Source: Pedobacter borealis DSM 19626 (GTDB lineage Bacteria > Bacteroidota > Bacteroidia > Sphingobacteriales > Sphingobacteriaceae). From it: 35,239 bases of DNA. Below are positions 1 through 8,416 of the stretch, in pieces (positions within the stretch are counted from its first letter, which is position 1; every line of letters starts with the position of its first letter). A program made the position numbers and the translations under genes. The stretch is from positions 1-35,239 of the forward strand of contig NZ_JAUG01000048.1 in NCBI RefSeq assembly GCF_000708285.2, in the 5' to 3' direction. A model generated the notes under the pieces. That model ran no database searches, was not told where the DNA came from, and worked only from the letters and a program-made list of their open reading frames with translations.

Positions 1-300
1 GATTTTGTGTTTCCGCCCAACTAGGCCGCACCACGGTATCCCCGTTCTACTTAAACCCGGCCTAACAAATTTTTCGGGCCGCACTCATCAAGCCAACCCA
101 CTAGCTTCGAAAGAAAAATTTTCAGCCGGCATTTTTTGTTTTTTCATGGGCTTTTATGTTTTCAACGGCATTCAAGCTAGCTATGCTGGTCTTTTTGATG
201 CCAAAAAGAAAGAGCCCTTTGGCGGCGGCGAGCCGAGGCAAGACAGCGCCTTAGGGCAAAAGAAATCAATTAAACGTCACTCATATTGATTTTACAAAAT
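1..300. other. Unassigned left edge, no supported gene
   Basis: An open frame of 94 codons runs on the plus strand from 5 to 289, but I recognise no family in it. It has a short hydrophobic stretch in the middle and then a G/C-rich stretch (about 221-255) unlike the surrounding A/T-rich DNA. The minus strand is broken by stops. It may be part of a dispersed repeat or the remains of a gene lying further left. I do not call it as coding. Confidence 0.3.
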
Positions 301-334
301 AAATTACCCTACCATTGACAGATTCCAATAGAAT

Positions 335-450
335 GGTCGTCCTCTCGACTGTAGAAAAAAGAGAGATCTTTGTACCAAGTTATTGAATCAAAGTTAAAAG
401 ATTTCTCCTCCAAAGGAGTTCCTTTGGAACACTGCGGTCGAAATGACGAT
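335..450. repeat. Composite palindromic intergenic repeat (GTCGAAATGACG class)
   Basis: The element is bounded by outward copies of a GTCG...CGAC / GGTCGAAATGACGA sequence (about 335-351 and 434-450). Inside is a perfect inverted repeat, CCAAAGGA (410-417) against TCCTTTGG (420-427), with a 2-nt loop. A further CTCGAAATGACG end lies near 518-529. It resembles REP-type intergenic palindromes, and similar ends recur elsewhere in this window. No coding function is seen. Confidence 0.7.
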
Positions 451-554
451 ACTTCAAGACCATTCACCTGTTTTATCCATCTGTCATTCATATTGATTTT
501 TGTGAATAAATTACCCCTCGAAATGACGATCTATTACCGATCCACCATCACATT

Positions 555-971
555 TTACGCTAAAGTCGCATCAACGGTAATCGTTGTGTTTAATAATTTA
601 GAGATCGGGCAGTTTTTTTCTGCATCTGCTACCAGTTCATCAAACTTTTCCTGTGTTAAATTCGGTACAGTTGCGGTTAAAGTTAAATGCGATTCAACAA
701 TTTCACCTTTCGATGGATCCAGGTTAATTTCGCACTTGGTTTCCAGTTTATCAGCTACAAATCCAGCTTCAGTTAAGTTAGCAGATAATTTCATGGTGAA
801 ACAGCCTGCGTGTGCAGCAGCAATTAACTCTTCAGGATTTGTGCCAACACCCTCTGCAAAACGAGAATTAAAAGAATATTGGGTATTGTTTAAAGTAGTG
901 CTTTGTGTAGTGATGTTACCATTACCTTCTTTAATAGAACCTTGCCATACGGCTGTTGCATTTCTTTTCAT
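555..971 (-). CDS. OsmC family peroxiredoxin
   Basis: This 138-residue protein has the size and layout of the OsmC family, thiol peroxidases that reduce organic hydroperoxides in the cytoplasm. The two family cysteines are visible: Cys57 in AAHAGCF on the central helix and Cys121 in NCPIS near the C-terminus. An N-terminal strand segment with TAVWQGS and GxG motifs also fits OsmC rather than Ohr. No signal peptide is seen. The gene stands alone, with a repeat downstream and an A/T-rich gap upstream. The ATG at 971 is the only sensible start. The reductant and exact substrate cannot be told from the sequence. Confidence 0.9.
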   Translation of the reverse strand: MKRNATAVWQGSIKEGNGNITTQSTTLNNTQYSFNSRFAEGVGTNPEELIAAAHAGCFTMKLSANLTEAGFVADKLETKCEINLDPSKGEIVESHLTLTATVPNLTQEKFDELVADAEKNCPISKLLNTTITVDATLA

Positions 972-1158
972 GATTGGATTTTATTTTTAGATTGTTTAAC
1001 CTAAAGATAAAAATATGTTTGTTTAAAGGTGGTAATTCTTTGTTAAGAAATTCCTGTATTAAAATCATTTGCAAATATTATTTCAAAAAAAGAAGCTGCT
1101 TCAGAGAAACAGCTTCCATTGCATTACGATCTTTTTAGGTTATTTATCTGATTTTTAA

Positions 1159-1908
1159 TTATAAAGGGTACAATACTGCGGTAGCCTGTTTATCCTTTGC
1201 TGATAAAACAGTTGCGCCGCTTCCACATTGCCCGCCGTTCATTAATGATAGCGCATCGGTTCCCCCCACCCCTGGAACATTAATGGTTGTAGATTGGTTG
1301 GTGTGTTTAAATGAAATGGTATGCCCAAATTCATGTGTTATGGTTCTTTGTCGCTGTGCAAAAGAATTGTTTTGGATCAGGTTCTGGTTAATCCAAACTG
1401 TATTGCCAGCTTTACCGTTAGAAGTTGATAAATAAGCCTGTCCGCATGTAGAACTTCCAATGGTATTGTCTACCTTAATTAGAATGTCATAAATAGTACC
1501 TGTTGTAATTACAAATTTGATTTTAGAATTAGGCACCGTATTCCATTGGTTGATTGCAGAATTGATTTCGCTGATCATACCATTTATAGAAGGATCGATT
1601 TTAACACGGATATTACTGCTATTGGTTACAATATTTCCATTATAATATTGCTCTGTTATTGGTTTTCCATTATCGGCAGGAACTTCCATGTTTTTGCTAA
1701 ATACGATATCGCCGTCTACAACGTAATTACCTCCACTTTCTACAATCTGTGCATCTGTAAATCCAAGATTTTTGATGTAAGCAAGAACTTTTTGGTTTTG
1801 AACGGTTTCGTTTTCCTGATCTGCTGGTATCTCATTTTTCTTCGAGCACGAGATTACCATTACTGAGAGCAATACAATCAGCATCGTTTTTGTTAATAGG
1901 TGTTTCAT
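1159..1908 (-). CDS. Secreted lipoprotein metalloprotease, M57/HEIGH-like
   Basis: The 249-residue product begins with a lipoprotein signal peptide ending in VISC (Cys21), so it should be lipid-anchored in the envelope. The catalytic signature is HEFGH at 192-196 with a third histidine at 202 (HExxHxxxxxH), followed by a candidate Met-turn around Met223 in LMNGG. This is a metzincin-type zinc site and matches the Bacteroidota dual-action HEIGH (M57) peptidase family. The first 90 residues are variable and may form a pro-region. Cysteines at 155 and 228 could form a disulfide. It appears monocistronic, and its upstream DNA holds A/T-rich inverted repeats. Substrate unknown. Confidence 0.85.
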   Translation of the reverse strand: MKHLLTKTMLIVLLSVMVISCSKKNEIPADQENETVQNQKVLAYIKNLGFTDAQIVESGGNYVVDGDIVFSKNMEVPADNGKPITEQYYNGNIVTNSSNIRVKIDPSINGMISEINSAINQWNTVPNSKIKFVITTGTIYDILIKVDNTIGSSTCGQAYLSTSNGKAGNTVWINQNLIQNNSFAQRQRTITHEFGHTISFKHTNQSTTINVPGVGGTDALSLMNGGQCGSGATVLSAKDKQATAVLYPL

Positions 1909-1970
1909 AGTTTAGGTTTTTGGTTTAGATCGTAATATGCTGCAATTGAGTATTACATGATTAAATATAA

Positions 1971-2015
1971 TACAAAAAATACATATTTGTATTTTTAATA
2001 CATATTTTTTTGTAT
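1971..2015. promoter_or_regulatory. A/T-rich inverted repeats upstream of the protease gene
   Basis: AAAAATACA (1975-1983) and TGTATTTTT (1988-1996) form a perfect 9-bp inverted repeat with a 4-nt spacer. A further TACATATTTTTTTGTATT half follows, so the TACA/TGTA core is present several times. It lies 65-105 bp upstream of the metalloprotease ATG on the minus strand. It could be an operator or simply A/T-rich promoter DNA; no binding protein can be named. Confidence 0.4.
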
Positions 2016-2049
2016 TCTTAATTGGTGCTACGAAATCTTGCCTGCTATC

Positions 2050-2556
2050 CTAATCTACCTCGTGTTTTAGTCTATTACTTCTAATCGACTGGAAAAGCAA
2101 TATACCTACACCAATCATGATCGAAATATCGGCGAAATTGAAAACACCTGTTTGGAAGAGGTAAAAATCCATATGCATAAAATCGGTAACCGATCCATGT
2201 ACAATCCGATCATATAGGTTGCCAATTCCACCACCTATCAGAAAACACAAAGCAATTTGCATACTCATTGGTAAATTGCGTTTGGCAAAGAGGAAATATA
2301 AGCCATAGCCCAAAAATAGTAATGGCAAGCCTGTTAAAATAATGAGTCTAAAAATATAGGGCATATTATCGCCAAGACTTAAAAATGCACCACTGTTTTC
2401 TACTTTGGTTAAGGTAAAACGGTCTTTTATAATGCTGATGTGTTCGTAATCGCTAATCTCGGTACGCACAATTTTTTTAGAAATCTGATCGCAACCAAAA
2501 TTTAATGTGAGCAGTAATAATAAAACAGACCACCTAAGGCTTTTTAACTGTTGCAT
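2050..2556 (-). CDS. lspA: Lipoprotein signal peptidase (signal peptidase II)
   Basis: LspA cleaves the signal peptide of diacylated prolipoproteins just before the lipidated cysteine, in the inner membrane. This 168-residue protein has the usual length and about four membrane segments (roughly 9-27, 67-90, 97-115, 138-158). The aspartyl dyad is visible as Asp125 in GSVTDF and Asp143 in FNFADI, together with the conserved GGGIGNLYDR block. The gene follows lnt on the same strand with 32 bp between, so the two are probably cotranscribed. This links signal-peptide removal and N-acylation. No anomalies. Confidence 0.96.
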   Translation of the reverse strand: MQQLKSLRWSVLLLLLTLNFGCDQISKKIVRTEISDYEHISIIKDRFTLTKVENSGAFLSLGDNMPYIFRLIILTGLPLLFLGYGLYFLFAKRNLPMSMQIALCFLIGGGIGNLYDRIVHGSVTDFMHMDFYLFQTGVFNFADISIMIGVGILLFQSIRSNRLKHEVD

Positions 2557-2588
2557 GTTTTTATAATTAGAAATTTACTAATGGGATT

Positions 2589-4205
2589 TTATTTCTTTAC
2601 CCATTTTCTATAAGGAATAATCAAGGCTAAGATAACGGCTAAAGCACTCAATATTTTTGCAATAATATCACCGCTTTTTACATAAAAGGTAATCTCGTCG
2701 TTTAGGTTGATGTTGGCTTTTATTGCAGTTCTTGTCCACCATTCTGTGCTTTGTGTAATATCGCCACGTTGATTAATGAAACAGGATATACCCGTATTTG
2801 CAGAACGGGCCACATCACGATGGGTTTCAATTGCCCTGAGTTTGGCGTACATTTCGTGTTGATCTTTGCCGGAAGTATTTCCCCACCAAGCATCGTTGGT
2901 TATCACTGCAATAAATTGAGCACCATCTTTAACCGATTGGCCAATCCAATCGCCCCAAAGACTTTCGTAGCAGATTACCGGTGCAACTCCGATTCCACTT
3001 TGTGCATAAAGCACATCAGGTTTTTCTTGCCAGCCCCATCCACCAACAGCTCCGCCCAGTTGCGCGAAAACCCCATCTAAAAAGGAAAATACTTTCGGAA
3101 ACGGCATTTTTTCTACCCCAGGTACCAGCTTGGATTTATGGTAAAAGCGAACGTCGGCGGAATTTTCGATCTGCATGGCCGTATTGAAATGATCAACGTA
3201 AAGGTTTGCCTGTTGGTCGTACTGTGCAGAAAGTGTTTTTTTGTCGGGATAGATTTTAATGCTTTCTATTCCGGTGATCAGTGTGCCGTTTTTATATTTA
3301 CTGATAAAGTTGTGTAGGGTACTAAAGGTTGTCGTTTCGCGGATCCGATCTTCGTTGTCGTAACTTGGTATAGCCGTTTCCGGCCAGATAAAATATTCGG
3401 TGTTGGTTTGCCCGATCGAATCGGATAAATGTGTTAAGATTTTAACCTGCTCCAAAGATGGGATATTCTCCAGCTTTTGATAAGGATCTATATTGGGCTG
3501 AACCACCACCACATTACTAGGTGTACCTTTTTGCTCAGCTGTAAAGTATTTGGTTAATGAAATGCTAATGGGAATAATTACCACCAAAGCCCAGATTCCT
3601 GCGGTTCTAAACCTTAAATAACCAGTTTGTGATTTAAATTTCTTGTAAGCTTCAAAAGCTAGGATATTGCTCACTAAAATCCACAGTGAACCTCCGTAAA
3701 CACCCGTATAATCATACCATTGCGCCAGCTGATGCATTCCTGCTAAACCATTACCTAAAGTCATCCAAGGGAAAGCTAAATCCCAGGTTTGCTGTAAATA
3801 TTCTAAAGCGATATAAAAGGCAATTAACCCAAGGTACGCGATCTTTTTATTTACATATTTGCCCAAACGATAGTATAGCCAAAAAGCAAAAGTCATTAAA
3901 AGTGCACCTAAGCCATAAGGAATTAAAGAAACAGGTAAAGCTACTGCCGTACCATTATAAGCACTTATCGCATTGTACACCCAATAAATTGATGCTGTGT
4001 TCCAAACTAGAAAAGTCAAGCCTGCAGTCAAGAAAATTCTTTTTCCCTGCTTTTTTTCAGCATTGTCTGAAATGGAATTGAGCGCAATGAACAAAGGCAC
4101 CAGGCCGATCAACAATAAAGGTGTGGTAAAAGGCATTGGTGGCCAGGCTAGCCATAGTAAAAATGCACTTAAGAGGGCGAGGAGGTAAGTTTGTTTAGAT
4201 TTCAT
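2589..4205 (-). CDS. lnt: Apolipoprotein N-acyltransferase
   Basis: Lnt transfers a third acyl chain from phospholipid to the free amino group of the lipidated cysteine, finishing lipoprotein maturation in the inner membrane. The 538-residue protein has an N-terminal membrane domain of several helices (about 5-220), then a nitrilase-like periplasmic domain (about 230-505), then one C-terminal helix (about 513-531). The catalytic triad is present: Glu276 (WPETAIP), Lys357 (YHKSKLVPG) and Cys412 (VICYES). The gene is first in an apparent lnt-lspA operon. Its start at 4205 gives an immediate hydrophobic segment, which supports that choice. Confidence 0.96.
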   Translation of the reverse strand: MKSKQTYLLALLSAFLLWLAWPPMPFTTPLLLIGLVPLFIALNSISDNAEKKQGKRIFLTAGLTFLVWNTASIYWVYNAISAYNGTAVALPVSLIPYGLGALLMTFAFWLYYRLGKYVNKKIAYLGLIAFYIALEYLQQTWDLAFPWMTLGNGLAGMHQLAQWYDYTGVYGGSLWILVSNILAFEAYKKFKSQTGYLRFRTAGIWALVVIIPISISLTKYFTAEQKGTPSNVVVVQPNIDPYQKLENIPSLEQVKILTHLSDSIGQTNTEYFIWPETAIPSYDNEDRIRETTTFSTLHNFISKYKNGTLITGIESIKIYPDKKTLSAQYDQQANLYVDHFNTAMQIENSADVRFYHKSKLVPGVEKMPFPKVFSFLDGVFAQLGGAVGGWGWQEKPDVLYAQSGIGVAPVICYESLWGDWIGQSVKDGAQFIAVITNDAWWGNTSGKDQHEMYAKLRAIETHRDVARSANTGISCFINQRGDITQSTEWWTRTAIKANINLNDEITFYVKSGDIIAKILSALAVILALIIPYRKWVKK

Positions 4206-4216
4206 ATAAGATTACT

Positions 4217-4324
4217 TGTCATTCTGACGCAGGAAGAATCTCTATGCGACAGAAAACTGACCTTGTTTTTGTTAACGTAAGTGCAGTACGGTTGTGTAAG
4301 ATGCTTCGTGCCTCAGCATGACAG
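4217..4324. repeat. Palindromic intergenic repeat between lnt and the PH/SHOCT gene
   Basis: The left end reads TGTCATTCTGACGCAGGAAG. The right end, GCCTCAGCATGACA, is an imperfect inverted copy of it. AGAATCT / AGATGCTTCGTGCC segments lie inside. The structure matches the Bacteroidota intergenic palindromes seen at several other gaps here. It fills nearly the whole gap upstream of lnt. Confidence 0.65.
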
Positions 4325-4332
4325 GGGTTTAC

Positions 4333-4986
4333 TTACAAACTATCTAAAATATTTGCTTTTTTAGCTTCATATTCTTCCTGAGTAATCAGGTGTTTATCGT
4401 ACAAAGTTTTAAGCTTGCGTAATTTTAATGTGGTTTCATCTTCTGGCTCTTCTACAACTTCAGCGATCTGAATAACGGGTTGTACTGGCTCAGGAGTTGG
4501 TTCGTAAGCAGGGATTTCGGTAAGAGGCTGAGCATTTAAATTAATGGGAGACGCCGTTGCACGGTTTTCTTCCAGTTTTTGCTGACGGAGCATTTCCTTA
4601 TACTCATCCAATTGCTGGTTCGCAGCCTGATGTAATTTACGCGCCTGTACTTTTGGAATAAATTCGGTTACGATGTTTTCACCATGTTGTGGTACACAGA
4701 TAAATTTAGAACCAAAAAATTCTTCCTTAAACGAAACCTCTTTAATGCTTTTCCATGAAATATCTTTAAAGTTCATGGTTAAGCCTAAATTACCTGGCTC
4801 GCAATAAAAAATACGTTTATTCGAAATTGCAATACTATCTGGTAACAAGTTTACCGCAGGTTTTTTCTGTACAGCTAAATATAAAAGTTCTTCGCCCGTA
4901 GTTAAAAGGTCGTTTAATTTTCCAATAACTTTTTCAACCGCTTTTGGGTCTTGTTCGTCACTCAGAAATCTATCTATGCTAATCAT
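4333..4986 (-). CDS. PH-like and SHOCT domain protein
   Basis: The 217-residue protein has three parts. Residues about 25-125 resemble a bacterial PH-type domain (strands with SIAISNKRIFYCEPG and a WKSIKEVSF edge). Residues 126-187 are a low-complexity linker with a charged helix and a Pro/Glu-rich stretch. Residues 188-217 are a SHOCT motif (KLRKLKTLYDKHLITQEEYE), a short helical pair usually found at protein termini. No signal peptide or membrane helix is seen, so it should be cytoplasmic. It follows rsmI by 38 bp on the same strand and may share its transcript. Function unknown; SHOCT often implies oligomer formation. Confidence 0.8.
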   Translation of the reverse strand: MISIDRFLSDEQDPKAVEKVIGKLNDLLTTGEELLYLAVQKKPAVNLLPDSIAISNKRIFYCEPGNLGLTMNFKDISWKSIKEVSFKEEFFGSKFICVPQHGENIVTEFIPKVQARKLHQAANQQLDEYKEMLRQQKLEENRATASPINLNAQPLTEIPAYEPTPEPVQPVIQIAEVVEEPEDETTLKLRKLKTLYDKHLITQEEYEAKKANILDSL

Positions 4987-5024
4987 AATATTTTTAAATT
5001 GTTGTGTTGGTTACGTTTTTGATG

Positions 5025-5738
5025 CTATTCTTCCGCATCTTCATATTTGTTTTTGCTTTTAATATTGGGTTTTCCCGCTATGCAAATTACAAATTCTCCC
5101 TTTAAAGTATTGTTTTCAAAATGTGATTTTATTTCCACCAAAGTTCCGCGAACCGTTTCTTCGAACATCTTGGTGAGTTCTCTACTTACCGAAGCTTGTC
5201 TATCGGCACCCAAATACTGTGCAAACTCCTCTAAAGTTTTTAATAAACGGTGTGGACTTTCATAAAGTATAATGGTGCGGTCTTCTTCTGCCAATTTTTT
5301 AAACTTTGTTTGTCTGCCTTTTTTAACCGGCAAAAAGCCTTCAAAACAAAATGCATCTGCAGGTAGGCCTGAGTTAACCAAAGCGGGCACAAAAGCTGTT
5401 GCCCCAGGTAGGCACTCTACAGCAATATCGTTTTTAATGGCTTCGCGTACTAGGAAAAAACCAGGATCGGAAATAGCAGGTGTTCCGGCGTCAGATATCA
5501 GGGCAATTTTTTGTCCTTCGTTTAAAAACTTGATAATCTCTGAAGTTGCCTTATGTTCATTGTGCTGGTGGTGCGAGAAAACTCTTTTATCGATGCCAAA
5601 ATGTTTAAGCATTGGAGCACTGGTACGGGTATCTTCAGCGAGGATTAAATCGCATTCTTTTAATATACGGATTGCCCTAAAGGTCATATCCTCCAAATTG
5701 CCTATGGGCGTTGGTACGAGAAATAGTTTGCCATCCAT
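5025..5738 (-). CDS. rsmI: 16S rRNA (cytidine-1402) 2'-O-methyltransferase
   Basis: RsmI uses S-adenosylmethionine to methylate the ribose of C1402 in the decoding centre of 16S rRNA. The tetrapyrrole-methylase fold is evident from LVPTPIGNLEDMTFRA near the start, AEDTRTS around residues 35-41, and ALISDAGTPAISDPG around 79-93. At 237 residues it is shorter than the roughly 286-residue enterobacterial form. It lacks most of the C-terminal extension, as do other Bacteroidota versions. The gene diverges from serS across a gap of 116 bp that is mostly repeat. Confidence 0.93.
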   Translation of the reverse strand: MDGKLFLVPTPIGNLEDMTFRAIRILKECDLILAEDTRTSAPMLKHFGIDKRVFSHHQHNEHKATSEIIKFLNEGQKIALISDAGTPAISDPGFFLVREAIKNDIAVECLPGATAFVPALVNSGLPADAFCFEGFLPVKKGRQTKFKKLAEEDRTIILYESPHRLLKTLEEFAQYLGADRQASVSRELTKMFEETVRGTLVEIKSHFENNTLKGEFVICIAGKPNIKSKNKYEDAEE

Positions 5739-5752
5739 ATTTTTCTGTGTCC

Positions 5753-5819
5753 GTCATTGCGAGGAGGAATGATGAAGCAATCTTTTTGTTGAGAGATTGC
5801 CGCAAGCGTTCGCAATGAC
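5753..5819. repeat. Palindromic repeat in the rsmI/serS divergent gap
   Basis: GTCATTGCGA (5753-5762) and TCGCAATGAC (5810-5819) form a perfect 10-bp terminal inverted repeat. Internal GAAGCAATCT and AGATTGC segments pair imperfectly. This is the GTCATTGCGAGGAGG-type intergenic element, and a partial relative sits at 15351-15389. It lies directly upstream of the serS -7 box. Confidence 0.8.
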
Positions 5820-5838
5820 GACTTAATTATTATCTTTG
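5809..5838 (+). promoter_or_regulatory. Probable serS promoter
   Basis: TATCTTTG at 5831-5838 is an exact match to the Bacteroidota -7 consensus TAnnTTTG. TTCG at 5809-5812, 18 bp upstream, is a weak -33 match (consensus TTTG) and falls within the end of the palindromic repeat. The serS ATG is 16 bp downstream, which would give a short leader. Confidence 0.55.
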
Positions 5839-5854
5839 CTTAAAAAATTAAATA

Positions 5855-7126
5855 ATGCTGCAAGTTAACTATATCCGCGAAAATAGAGAGAAAGTTTTAG
5901 AACGTTTAAGTATCCGTAATTTTAAACAGCCAGAACTGGTAGATGAAATCATTAAAATTGATGAAGACCGCCGTTCTACACAAACTTCCCTGGATAGTAT
6001 TTCTGCTGAAGCGAATGCAGCTGCCAAACAAATTGGCGATTTAATGCGTACTGGCAAAAAAGAAGAAGCCGAGGCAATCAAAGCACAAACGGCTTCTCAT
6101 AAAGAAAATATTAAAAATCTGAGCGATAAATTAAATGAGCTGGAAGCTACCCAGCATAATTTAATTGTTCAGTTGCCAAATTTACCATACCATTTGGTAA
6201 AACAAGGATCTACGGCAGAAGAAAACGAGGTTGTTCTAACACATGGAGCGCCTGCTAAGTTACCTAACAAGGCTTTGCCGCACTGGGAATTGGCTGCGAA
6301 ATATGATATTATCGATTTCGAATTGGGTGTGAAAATTACTGGTGCAGGTTTTCCGGTTTATAAAGGAAAAGGTGCAAAGTTGCAACGGGCTTTGATTAAT
6401 TTCTTTTTAGATCATGCTACTGAAGCAGGTTATAAAGAAATGCAGGTACCTCATTTGGTTAATGCGGCCTCGGGTTTTGGCACCGGACAGTTACCAGACA
6501 AAGAAGGACAGATGTATCATTCAACTGTTGATGATTTATATTTAATTCCAACAGCCGAAGTTCCGGTAACCAATTTATACCGTGATGTAATTGTTAAGGA
6601 AGAAGATCTTCCAATTAAAAATACCGCTTATACGCCTTGTTTCCGTAGAGAAGCGGGCTCATATGGTGCACATGTACGTGGTTTAAACCGCTTACACCAG
6701 TTTGATAAGGTTGAAGTAGTGCAGATTACACATCCTGATAAATCTTATGAAACCCTGGAAGATATGAGCCAGTATGTTCAGTCTTTATTAAAGGAGCTGG
6801 GATTACATTACCGCGTGTTGCGTTTATGCGGTGGCGATATGGGCTTTACTTCTGCCATGACTTATGATATGGAGGTTTGGAGTGCCGCCCAGGAGCGCTG
6901 GTTAGAAGTTTCTTCTGTATCAAATTTCGAAACTTATCAAAGTAACCGTTTAAAATTACGCTTTAAAGGAAAAGAAGGGAAGGCACAACTGGCTCACTCA
7001 TTAAACGGAAGCGCATTGGCATTACCACGTATTGTGGCTTCTATTTTAGAAAACTACCAAACCGAAGACGGGATTAAAATTCCGGAGGCTTTAGTGAAAT
7101 ATACCGGTTTTGATATTATAGATTAG
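5855..7126 (+). CDS. serS: Seryl-tRNA synthetase
   Basis: This class II aminoacyl-tRNA synthetase charges tRNA-Ser (and tRNA-Sec where present) with serine. The 423-residue length is standard. Residues about 1-105 form the N-terminal helical hairpin that grips the long variable arm of tRNA-Ser, shown by Lys/Glu/Ala-rich heptads. The catalytic core shows TAEVP (233-237), motif 2 FRREAGSYG (263-271) and motif 3 around 384-402 (NGSALALPRIVASILEN). It is preceded by a -7 box at 5831-5838 and followed by two hairpins and a shared terminator. Essential gene, no anomalies. Confidence 0.97.
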   Translation: MLQVNYIRENREKVLERLSIRNFKQPELVDEIIKIDEDRRSTQTSLDSISAEANAAAKQIGDLMRTGKKEEAEAIKAQTASHKENIKNLSDKLNELEATQHNLIVQLPNLPYHLVKQGSTAEENEVVLTHGAPAKLPNKALPHWELAAKYDIIDFELGVKITGAGFPVYKGKGAKLQRALINFFLDHATEAGYKEMQVPHLVNAASGFGTGQLPDKEGQMYHSTVDDLYLIPTAEVPVTNLYRDVIVKEEDLPIKNTAYTPCFRREAGSYGAHVRGLNRLHQFDKVEVVQITHPDKSYETLEDMSQYVQSLLKELGLHYRVLRLCGGDMGFTSAMTYDMEVWSAAQERWLEVSSVSNFETYQSNRLKLRFKGKEGKAQLAHSLNGSALALPRIVASILENYQTEDGIKIPEALVKYTGFDIID

Positions 7127-7133
7127 TCAGGGA

Positions 7134-7242
7134 AACTAATGAAGTTTCAATGGGCTTGTGCGCAGTGAACTTCGTTAGTTTTGCTCAGGCCACGTGGAGA
7201 CATGCGAAGTTCTCTTTCGCGCAAGGCCGAGTAAACTTCGCA
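7134..7242. repeat. Two CTTCG-core hairpins downstream of serS
   Basis: The first hairpin pairs AACTAATGAAGTT (7134-7146) with AACTTCGTTAGTT (7168-7180), 12 of 13 bp. The second pairs TGCGAAGTT (7203-7211) with AACTTCGCA (7234-7242), perfectly. Both share the GAAGTT/AACTTC core with the hairpin at 17234-17280, so this appears to be a repeat family. They lie between the serS stop and the terminator at 7255-7284. Confidence 0.6.
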
Positions 7243-7254
7243 AGACGGGCATAA

Positions 7255-7284
7255 AAAAAGCTTTGCATTGCTGCAAAGCTTTTT
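7255..7284. terminator. Bidirectional terminator between serS and the small membrane protein gene
   Basis: AAAAAGCTTTGCA (7255-7267) pairs perfectly with TGCAAAGCTTTTT (7272-7284) around a TTGC loop, giving a 13-bp stem with A-rich and T-rich flanks. It sits between two convergent genes and could end transcription from both sides. Confidence 0.85.
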
Positions 7285-7317
7285 GTTTTTATATAGATAG
7301 ATGTAATGCTGTATTGA

Positions 7318-7632
7318 TTATAAAATCAAGATCAACAATAAAATGATGATAATGATTGCACCAACTGAAAGATAAACACCTCCAGAAACTGCGCGGGCCT
7401 GGCCTTTTAATTCTCTTAACTCGCTACGTAAAGCTTTACGTTCTGCTCTTGTTAAGTTCGATTTGTCCATGTCTCTGATCTCTTCAACACGGGTTTTAAT
7501 TCTTTCCAGTTTCACTGCTTGTTCGGCAGTTAATTCTGTTGGGTTTTTCGCAGGTTTATCAGCTGCCTGAGCTGAATTAAAACTAATGCCTAAAGAGAAA
7601 ACCAGGGCTAACGTGTAGATGAATTTTTTCAT
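7318..7632 (-). CDS. Small exported protein with C-terminal membrane helix
   Basis: I start this at the ATG at 7632 (104 residues), because it opens a clean signal peptide (MKKFIYTLALVFSL...AQA). The frame extends 8 codons further upstream, but that would bury the signal. Residues about 25-80 are charged and probably helical (RTRAERKALRSELRELKG). The C-terminus is an almost pure Ile/Leu membrane helix (GAIIIIILLLILIL) after a Gly-rich turn. The result is a short periplasmic helix tethered at its C-terminus. Proteins of this design are common and uncharacterised in Bacteroidota. I cannot assign a function. Confidence 0.75.
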   Translation of the reverse strand: MKKFIYTLALVFSLGISFNSAQAADKPAKNPTELTAEQAVKLERIKTRVEEIRDMDKSNLTRAERKALRSELRELKGQARAVSGGVYLSVGAIIIIILLLILIL

Positions 7633-7729
7633 AATATCTAATTTTTTAGTGTTCAACCACTATGTAACAAAAAACCTACCAAAATGTTCTGGTAGGTTTT
7701 AAAAAGCATTGTTTTAACGGTTAAAAATC

Positions 7730-8416
7730 TTATTTAATCTCGAAAATGGCGTTTACCGTAAAATTCAGCTTAATTTTTTTGAAATCAATTTCAGGAGCGC
7801 CAGCGGCATCAGCCATTTCAGCTTTCATCGCGTAATTTCTATAAACAGGTTGTATTACATTGTCTCCACCATCTTGTATCTCAATTACACCACCTAATTT
7901 ATCGCCTAAGGCCTCAACCATATAAGCCGCTTTGTCTTTCGCTGCCAATAAAGCTTTAATTTTAAGTTCTTTTTTTAAGGTTTCAATTTTAGAATAATCG
8001 TAGCTTTCAATATTTGTATTGGCAATTCCTTTGGCATCTATCGACTCTAATATTGCATTAAACTTGTTTAGATCGCTAACTTTTAAGCGGTATTGTTTGC
8101 TGGCTAAGAAATCAGGGTTTTTCTTTTTTTCTGTAGCATAGTTCCAGCTGCTTAAATTGCTGATGGTTAAATTTTCTTTTGCAATGCCGGCTTTTTGTAC
8201 CGCGGCATACAATTGTTTCTCTAACTCGGTAATGTCTACTTTTTTCTTTCCGTTTAAGTATTCTTTAAGTGAAATACCGATATAAATAATATCTGGTGTT
8301 ACTTCTGTTTCTGCGGTTCCGCTAACATTGATTTTTCTGCGTAAATCTACTTGCTGAGCCATCGCTGATGATAATCCTAAAAATGCAACCAGTGCAAGTG
8401 CTATTAACTTTTTCAT
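7730..8416 (-). CDS. SIMPL domain (DUF541) exported protein
   Basis: The start is placed at the ATG at 8416 (228 residues), which gives a signal peptide MKKLIALALVAFLGLSSAMAQ; the frame runs 17 codons further upstream. The remainder matches the SIMPL/DUF541 fold found in periplasmic or outer-membrane proteins: an opening strand KINVSGTAETEVTPDIIYI, a central segment that aligns with this family's conserved block (LKIKALLAAKDKAAYMVEALG), and a closing strand (FKKIKLNFTVNAIFEI). Some members affect oxidative-stress resistance; the molecular activity is unknown. It is separated from the preceding small gene by about 97 bp and could share a transcript with it. Confidence 0.85.
   Translation of the reverse strand: MKKLIALALVAFLGLSSAMAQQVDLRRKINVSGTAETEVTPDIIYIGISLKEYLNGKKKVDITELEKQLYAAVQKAGIAKENLTISNLSSWNYATEKKKNPDFLASKQYRLKVSDLNKFNAILESIDAKGIANTNIESYDYSKIETLKKELKIKALLAAKDKAAYMVEALGDKLGGVIEIQDGGDNVIQPVYRNYAMKAEMADAAGAPEIDFKKIKLNFTVNAIFEIK

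Noticed and set aside
370..990. 206-codon plus-strand frame opposite the OsmC gene
   Set aside because: It is a shadow of the OsmC gene, whose protein has clear family residues; the plus-strand product has none.
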